Assembly: GCF_014529535.1 (NCBI RefSeq) | Contig: NW_023503608.1 | Span: forward strand, 2,418,001-2,482,000 | Source of the DNA: Bradysia coprophila | Taxonomy: Eukaryota > Arthropoda > Insecta > Diptera > Sciaridae | DNA length: 64,000 nucleotides | Reading direction: 5' to 3' | Part shown: piece after piece, positions 58,501-64,000 of the stretch | Layout of the letters: every line of letters begins with the position of its first letter | Position numbering within the stretch: the first letter of the stretch is position 1 | Translations under genes and position numbers: made by a program | The notes under the pieces: model-generated | Database searches by the model: none | What the model saw: the letters and a program-made list of their open reading frames with translations, nothing else | Told to the model about the DNA's origin: nothing

Positions 58501-61054
58501 TCCCAGTGTTTTAGAATTCATTCAAGAGTTTCCAGTGTATTTACAAGTAAGATTTTCGACTTAATCACAGAGTGCAACCGTTGCATCGAAATGTTCTTGC
58601 AGACCGTTGTACAGTGTGCCCGCAAGACCGAGATAGCATTATGGCCGTATTTATTTGCAACAGCTGGTAAACCTAAAGAGCTGTTCCAACAGTGCTTAGC
58701 AACGAAACAATTGGAAACGGCCGCCAGTTACTTAATTATTCTTCAGGTACGTTACACATAAGTGAGAGTGTTTAAGCTCGGTCTCTGCCTCTATTTAATT
58801 CACCCTTCCCCTTCTTTATTTTAAAATGTTTCTGAGACAACGATTATTTCATAGAATTTAGAACCATCGTCCGTTAGTCGGCAGTATGCCACCATTTTAC
58901 TGGAGACTGCATTGGAGCAGAAAATGTGGGATCTAGCCAAGGATTTAGTCAGATTTTTGCGTGCAATCGGTACAAACACTCAGCTGTTCCACTTTAAAAT
59001 TGACTTTGACATAAATCTGTTTCCCTAAAATAATTGCAGATCCAAATGACGTTGAATCGCCACGAACATCGTTCGTAATGGGCAACAAATTAGGTTTGAC
59101 TCAGCAAGCGTCACCCGTCAGTCCGAATGCGGAAGATATTAGCCTAATACTGGGTACTATGACACGTGGCCGCAGTTTTTCCACCACAACGAATCCCAAA
59201 CCGACCGACATCAACCCGAGCCTGGGTAGCAAAGAAAAGAGTCCCGGTCCGAATGTCGACACCAGCACGGTGGTAATGCGACGGAAAAAGAGCATGCCGA
59301 ATACGCAACGAGAAAAGGATTCGTCGACGGCTGAAGAATTTTTCATCGAAGTTATAATTCAGCGACACGCTCGACGTCTTCTGCAAGAGAAGAAATTGGA
59401 GGCTCTTGGTTATATGAGTGCTGCGTTGGACTTTCATTTGGTATGACGTCATTGGATTCGTTGCAATGAATGAGATTTGTTTTAATTACTGAATTATCCT
59501 CCGTAGGTTGGATGGTTAGCTCGTGAGAAAGACAGAGCGGCAAGAATCGAAGATTTTGTGGCTACACTGAAACAGCTTCATGACGACTTGGAATGGCCGA
59601 AACCGAGTCTCGAGTTGAAATTAAATCGGAGGGGAAGTGGTGAGTGATATTCTTGAATAATCGGAAACGGGAAAACTAAAAAAGTTTGTTTTACCACCCA
59701 GAAAAATCTCAGCAAGAATCACCCAGCTATTCCGTGCAATCACTTCGAATCGAAGCCAATTTGGGAACCGGTGATTCGGGGTAACTAAATTGTCGAAATC
59801 GAAATACGAAATCTTTTAATCAATCGCAACCATTTCCAGGTACACCAGCCTGCCAGCAAATTCCTATTTCGAAAATCCCGTTCCAAGCGAGCAAAGTGTT
59901 AACAGTTTCTTCTCAACGCCAGACAATCCCAGCACTGAACCAGTATTTGTTTACAATCCGGATCTATCGAATCTGGCATTGCAGAACATGAATTTGATCA
60001 AATTCAACGAATTGTGCAAAATCAGTGAAGAGGGAGACACACTCCCACCGAATGCCAAATATACTCAACCGTCCAGTAAATTAGCGATGAAATCTAGAAC
60101 TGATTCGTACAAGAAGGAGCATTTTGTTACATTGAACGAAACCGAAGCGAAACTACCGTCTATTGACACCACCAGTGTTGTGTCCGAACAAACGTCGACG
60201 AGCCTGTGGGGCGACGATAATGCAACGTTTTTAAGCCAAGACGATCAGCAATACAGTCGAGCTGTTGAAACGTTAGCTATTCAAAATACTCGACAGTTGA
60301 GTCAAAAATTGGAGGTGAAAATTCGCTATCTACTGCAAATATTCACCGAAGCCAATTGCCTGGATCTGGCTCTGCTGTTGTCAATTTTATTATTGGATGC
60401 AGCATCGGTCAGCCGTATCACTAATTCGGCTATACGATCCGGCTCGTTGGCCATTTGCCGTCAACTGCGCAATGGTCTGAAAGACATAACCAGATGGAGT
60501 TTTCAGGAATGGTAAATTTGGCTTGATGATTTTCCGGTTTCATTGACCCGGATCTCAAAATTGACTGTTTTTTTCTCTGTAGCCTGGGGTATCGTCCATT
60601 TATGATGGTGCTGCAACAACAAGTAAATCTCTTAGATAGATTTGTAATTAAACAGGAATCGATACCGAATTTCGTTCCAACATCGGCTTGCAAACAGAAT
60701 CCAATACCCAGTACAGTCATAGCCAATGACAATTTAGAGCAATACTCGAAAAATGTGAGTTAGACTGATGTGACAGTCGCTCAGCCTGAATTATTCGATT
60801 AATTTTTGGTTGTTTTTTCTCTTTGCCAGACTCAAGTGCTAAACTCAACATCAGCAATAAACGAACCACACAAAATTGAGAGCAATAAAATGAACGAAGT
60901 TACTGGTAGCAAATTGATGAAATCCCTATCGGACACGAACATTCTGAGCGAAACGAAAACTAATTCAATTAAACCGATAATCAGTAGCGATGCATCGTCG
61001 CTGACTGAAATCGATGAACCAGGGGAGACTTCTAGCGGTTGTTCAATTATGTAA
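46504..61054 (+). CDS. Ric1: RIC1 homologue, Rab6/Ypt6 exchange-factor subunit (Drosophila Rich)
   Basis: RIC1 pairs with RGP1 as the Golgi GEF for Rab6/Ypt6; fly Rich acts with N-cadherin in synapse choice. I assemble 22 coding exons, all GT..AG with matching phases: 46504-46644, 46715-46822, 46893-47045, 47101-47281, 47342-47475, 47543-47634, 47696-48215, 48277-48484, 48577-48707, 48767-49069, 49136-49316, 49378-49472, 57926-58255, 58319-58546, 58603-58746, 58855-58969, 59040-59440, 59507-59639, 59702-59780, 59840-60511, 60583-60754, 60830-61054; 1,581 residues. It starts [13 protein letters not shown], as in the family. The N-terminal half is the WD/beta-propeller ([23 protein letters not shown]). 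The C-terminal RIC1 domain has [40 protein letters not shown] and [15 protein letters not shown]. It ends CSIM, a CaaX-like box. Intron 12 is 8.45 kb and holds another gene; the other introns are about 54-103 nt. Confidence 0.97.
51630..51822. repeat. Hairpin (MITE-like) element in the Ric1 intron
   Basis: ATTCTTCAAGTCCGTTTTTT followed by ACCATGA on the left mirrors TCATGGT followed by AAAAAATAGATTTGAAGAAT on the right. Inner arms also match (TGCCGTGATTTTCATAAGAAAC against GTTTCTTATGCCGTGATAG, partly). Confidence 0.6.
51798..52118 (+). other. Open frame of uncertain status, GPI-like C-terminus
   Basis: A 106-codon frame starts inside the right end of the hairpin element and continues beyond it. 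Its tail has Asn/Ser-rich sequence ([17 protein letters not shown]) followed by a hydrophobic end ([20 protein letters not shown]), the layout of a GPI-anchor signal, and several cysteines upstream ([19 protein letters not shown]). There is no signal peptide and no clear upstream exon, so it may be a decayed exon or chance. Confidence 0.2.
53052..54128 (-). CDS. RR-2 cuticle protein (CPR family), nested in Ric1
   Basis: Structural, chitin-binding protein of hard cuticle, secreted by epidermis. Four coding exons join in phase: 54,114-54,128, 53,901-54,038, 53,733-53,829 and 53,052-53,197 (introns of 75, 71 and 535 nt), giving 131 residues. [19 protein letters not shown] is the signal peptide, with its first five residues on a separate exon, the usual CPR layout. 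A His-rich linker follows (residues about 23-52: [23 protein letters not shown]). The extended Rebers-Riddiford domain spans about 52-115: [20 protein letters not shown], then [20 protein letters not shown] and GFNAVV. The GxYxLxEPDGxxRxVxYTxD and DPxTGD features are RR-2 type. The tail is [16 protein letters not shown]. It lies entirely inside Ric1 intron 12 on the opposite strand; AATAAA hexamers occur on its strand at 52,655-52,660 and 52,630-52,635. Confidence 0.95.
54129..55770. other. Intron sequence upstream of the nested cuticle gene
   Basis: It presumably includes the cuticle-gene promoter (a TATATATA run lies at about 54,213-54,221, some 90 nt upstream of the ATG). I see no other exon. 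Confidence 0.4.
55777..55854. repeat. Hairpin with GATATTTCGTATC ends
   Basis: GATATTTCGTATC at 55,777-55,789 mirrors GATACGAAATATC at 55,842-55,854, and AAGTAAAAGT/ACTTTTACTC and CTCGGGCTCAAGCCCTCGG continue the stem to a GC-rich centre. A related half (GACTTTTACTCATCGTGATAC) occurs at about 4,880. Confidence 0.7.
56082..56966. mobile_element. 885-bp foldback element in the Ric1 intron
   Basis: The two halves are long inverted copies. Outer ends are GGATTCTTTTGAAAAACAGC and GCTGTTTTTCAAAAGAATCC with CCTACCGAAATCGG / CCGATTTCGGTAGG. Each arm carries TTCTCCGGATACACGAGCCG and ATACACGAGCCGTACA-type segments twice, so each arm is an internal duplication as well. The centre lies near 56,550 (CATATTTCATCGT/GCGATGAAATATG). 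Open frames on both strands are arm read-through. No transposase frame is present. Confidence 0.85.
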
Positions 61055-62690
61055 ACGTAGTACCTAGGGCAAATTTTGTCTCCGTTTTTCTTTTTCTACA
61101 ATTTTAGATATCGTTCCAGTTTGACTCTGAATTATTTTTTGGTTGTTGATTTTAGTTCTCCTTCTGGGAGAACATAAATTTGTAAAAAATTGAATCTAAT
61201 TAGCGTTTATCGTTACTACACTGACCGGTCATACACAAAATCAATTACGTTTCGATTGGAAGTTTTTTTTTTATTTATTGTTAGCAAAAGATTTAGTTGG
61301 AGACGTGTAATGCAGTCGACGATATTCTGTGTGGAATAGCAAATTCTACTTACAAATCCATTCGTTTAACAGTTACACTAATAACGGTAGGTACTGCAAC
61401 GCGGTCATATTATAATAATAGTTAATGATATTTTGAACGTTATGTTTATGAAAATCAGTTAATATTTACCTTTGCAAAAGTTATTTTGTTAATGAGAAAT
61501 TATATACACTCATCCGTCAAAAAACACCTCTGTTTCAATTAAATAGTTATAATGGCAGAGCATAGGAGAGAGGTCTGTTACTTCAAAGTTCTTCAAAATC
61601 TGGCATCAAAAATGTGGTATGAGAAATTTAAATAGTCTAGTCTTTAAAGGACACACGGAGTGGAGAGGGTAGCCTGTGCTCTAAAACTTTTTTTCATTGT
61701 TTTTTAATGATTTTTCTATTTTTGATTCGTATAAATGTGTTGAAGTGAGTCGCCCATCCTTTTTGAGCTTTGTAGCTTCGCGTTATAGTCGATCTGCGAA
61801 AAACGGGAAAATCGCTACGCCGGTGTGTTACTTAACACATGTAAAATTACTCTGTTGCAGATGGATCCTATGCCTAGCCTGGATAGCAGTTGAGAGCCAT
61901 TCGGGAAGAGTACGGATTTATCATTTATTCGTTCGATCGACTAAGAGAAAAAATTTCGCCGAAATCTCAAACATTGTGTAAAGTAATTTTGTGTGATTTA
62001 GGGGTAAAAGTCCTGATTCATTTTTAACGATTTGATGTCCCCTTGGCAGCCAAGTGAAGGGTTAGACTTCAGCAGCCGGTTCGTGGAGATGCTTGAGAGA
62101 AGTGAATGTAATTAAGAATGTGCAATCCAGTGCAGAAATTCTGATAATTGGATGAATGAACGACGAATGAATAAATGGTCGGATGTACGAGTAGTTACGA
62201 ATGATGACGACGTACGCGCGAAATGTAAAACTTGCAAAGAGAGGAAGGTGATTTAGATTCGATCGGAAAACATTGAAAATATTGACTTGATAGAAATTTA
62301 GTCCAGCCAAGGCACGGCTGTTTCGGTAGAAGGGGCCATTGCGAATCGTTTCATTGAAAAGACAGCTCTGATCTCTACACTGCAAGCTAGTAGAACCTTG
62401 AAAGAAGCTCAATGAGCCTCGCCCATTATCGTTATTCGAAGACTGAGTCTCCGACTCTGAGATTGACTTATTGATAGAATAAAAGTTGCACACTGTAAAT
62501 CGACGGCTCATCACCGTGATAAAAACGAGAAACAGAAGATACACCGGGTACACTGAAGTACGATTTCAAAGTAGAATTTCTCGAATGGTTATAGTCTAAT
62601 TCTCGAAACAGGGCAATTGGACTTGCTTTACATTTAGTTCAGGTTAATCCGAGATTGAGTTTGACCATTGAACATGGTGACATAATCTGC
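61055..62690. other. Region downstream of Ric1
   Basis: It should hold the Ric1 3' UTR; no clear AATAAA is found within the first few hundred bases. A 150-codon minus-strand frame at 62,062-62,553 begins with GTG upstream of its first ATG and shows no recognisable domain, so I do not call it a gene. Confidence 0.4.
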
Positions 62691-62799
62691 ACCTTGATTT
62701 CAATTATTCAGGCTATGAACGGGCTTTTTAGTCACGGCTAATCTGACCTGTTCCGAGGCTTTGCAGGTGAAAACTATCCATGCAGCTGGATACCAAAGA

Positions 62800-63300
62800 T
62801 ACACAGCTGAAGATACCAGAGAAGCACTGTTAGCAACATCATCAAGCGACATGAACTCAACAAACAACGTATGGAATCCATATGGATGCGTCAATACTGT
62901 AACGAGGTAACGAAGCGCGTAGTTCTGCCGTATTTTCATCATACCACTAGTCAATTAGCCCGTATTTACCGTGATTGTGGATTCCAAGCTGTGAACAAGA
63001 ATTCTTACAGTGTGCAAAAGCTAATAGGTAGTGCCAGAGACAAAATTCCTGATTTACTGAAATCTAGAATAATATACGAGATCGGATGCCAATCTGGATG
63101 TGATTACAAATACTTAGGAAAGACCGAACGCAACCCTAGGATTCGTTACAATGACTATTGTGACAGTGACTATTGACTATTGCTATGCAAAATGTGATAT
63201 GAAAAGTGCAGTGGCTAAACATTTGGTCGAACACAAGCATGTGACAGACATTTCGTGCATTCGAATGTTATGAAAAAATTCAGATCATTAAGAATAGTAG
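62800..63300 (+). mobile_element. Decayed retroelement fragment with GIY-YIG-like end (Penelope-like?)
   Basis: The frame reads RVVLPYFHHTTSQLARIYRD, then KIPDLLKSRIIYEIGCQSGC followed by DYKYLGKTERNPRIR, resembling the region between the reverse transcriptase and GIY-YIG-like motifs of Penelope-like elements (VVYxIxC..C..xYIGxTxRxLxxR). After a stop or frameshift near 63,176 the +1 region continues KSAVAKHLVEHKH, matching the expected following S..AEH...H. Upstream frames are interrupted by stops. Only the 3' part is left, so the element is dead. Confidence 0.6.
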
Positions 63301-63507
63301 AGTTAAGCTTTTGATTAATCAGAACGATGGTAATGTCAACTTGATTTTGTTTAATTTGATTTAAATACAATTGGAAATAATTGGAAATTCAGGTGGTCCA
63401 GTACAGTTTTGAATGACCCAGTAAAATTAAAACGATGCGGGCTAGCGGATCAATTAATTTTCGTCTGTATTTAACACAATTTAGTTCAAGCCATGGGTGG
63501 TTCCACT
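63300..63507. other. Short gap between retroelement remnant and zinc-finger gene
   Basis: Nothing supported; it includes the presumed 3' UTR of the minus-strand zinc-finger gene. Confidence 0.4.
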
Positions 63508-64000
63508 CTACATCGGCAAACCCATTTCATATTTGTGTTTATGTCGCTGGTGTTGTCTTCGGCCATCACCAGTACTAAATGTACTATCGCAGAAGTGACA
63601 CTTATGCTTCCGGTCCGAGTATATTTCCTTGTGTCGTGACAAATAAATCTGAGTATTGAATGTTTTCCCACAAACTGTGCATTTATAGTCGCGCTCCACA
63701 CGATGAGTTTTGACGTGATTCTGCTGTAAATTTCGACGTCTAAACACTTTCCCACAAATGTGACACGGATATTTAGTATCCTCATGGGTCTGTTTGTGTA
63801 TATTCAGTGATGATTTAGAAGTGAAGATCTTCCCACATTCGTCACACTGGAACGGTTTCTGCAAGTCAATTGATAAACTCTGTAATCATTGTCCATGCGA
63901 CTTGTACTGATTACTATTGTCTTACCTCTCCTTTGTGGAGTCTCTCATGTCTTTTTCTTGTATGAGGTATTCGAAAGAATTTGCCACAAAATTTGCAAGG
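63508..64000 (-). CDS. C2H2 zinc-finger protein, C-terminal part (cut by window)
   Basis: DNA-binding protein of the tandem C2H2 class, probably a nuclear transcription regulator. Two exons are visible: 63,926-64,000 and 63,508-63,858, joined in phase 0 by a 67-nt GT..AG intron that splits the canonical linker (HKGE|KPF). Reading N to C: the finger CKFCGKFFRIPHTRKRHERLH, then CDECGKIFTSKSSLNIHKQTH, CHICGKVFRRRNLQQNHVKTH, CTVCGKTFNTQIYLSRHKEIY and CHFCDSTFSTGDGRRQHQRHKH (five fingers). The fourth finger ends in Tyr where the second zinc-binding His is expected, so it is probably degenerate. The protein ends shortly after, KYEMGLPM. The gene continues beyond the right edge, so the N-terminal domain (for example ZAD) and identity are unknown. 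Confidence 0.9.

Noticed and set aside
62062-62553. 163-codon minus-strand frame with a hydrophobic start
   Set aside because: The apparent start is GTG; from the first real ATG the hydrophobic lead is lost, there is no domain, and composition is ordinary. Without transcript evidence I leave it out.

Overview
The window is a piece of an AT-rich arthropod nuclear genome, most likely a lower (nematoceran) dipteran. Evidence: many spliceosomal introns of about 60 nt with GT..AG ends, insect-specific cuticle genes (an RR-2 cuticle protein and an obstructor-type chitin-binding protein), and long intergenic spaces packed with small palindromic DNA elements. A fungus-gnat-like (sciarid) genome would fit the repeat style, but that is inference. 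There is no sign of prokaryotic, organellar or viral sequence.

Layout. 1-12.3 kb has no supported gene and holds several inverted-repeat elements plus a cluster of tRNA-derived SINE-like units. 12.3-12.9 kb (-) is DDA1, a CRL4 ubiquitin-ligase cofactor, with a first coding exon consisting only of the ATG. 14.95-15.7 kb (-) is a three-exon cysteine-rich (CXC-like) protein, head to head with a three-exon obstructor-A-like chitin-binding gene at 16.4-17.3 kb (+). 18.4-20.9 kb holds a roughly 1.26 kb element with a ~145-bp tandem array inside, and a second element with a repeated nonamer. 22.1-28.5 kb (-) is a four-exon gene for a ~1,418-residue secreted low-complexity protein with a His/Gln tract. 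28.5-43.5 kb is mostly gene-free and rich in palindromic elements, except a small secreted cysteine-containing peptide at 36.4-36.6 kb (-). 43.6-44.3 kb (-) encodes an unrecognised tail-anchored membrane protein. 45.0-45.4 kb (-) is a broken RRS1 pseudogene, followed by an unidentified exon at 45.6-46.0 kb (-).

46.5-61.05 kb (+) is the main gene, Ric1 (Drosophila Rich), which I could assemble as 22 coding exons with consistent phases (1,581 residues), ending in a CaaX-like tetrapeptide. Its one large intron (49,473-57,925) contains a complete four-exon RR-2 cuticle protein gene on the opposite strand and a long 885-bp foldback element. 62.7-63.3 kb has a decayed fragment resembling the GIY-YIG end of a Penelope-like or related retroelement. 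The right edge (63.5-64 kb, -) is the C-terminal end of a C2H2 zinc-finger protein cut by the window.

The genes are functionally unrelated housekeeping, cuticle and secreted genes, as expected for an insect chromosome arm; I see no operon-like system. The most unusual signal is in the non-coding part: many hairpin elements with AT-rich arms and short GC-rich central palindromes, including one 240-bp pair that reads identical at 30.9 and 46.0 kb.
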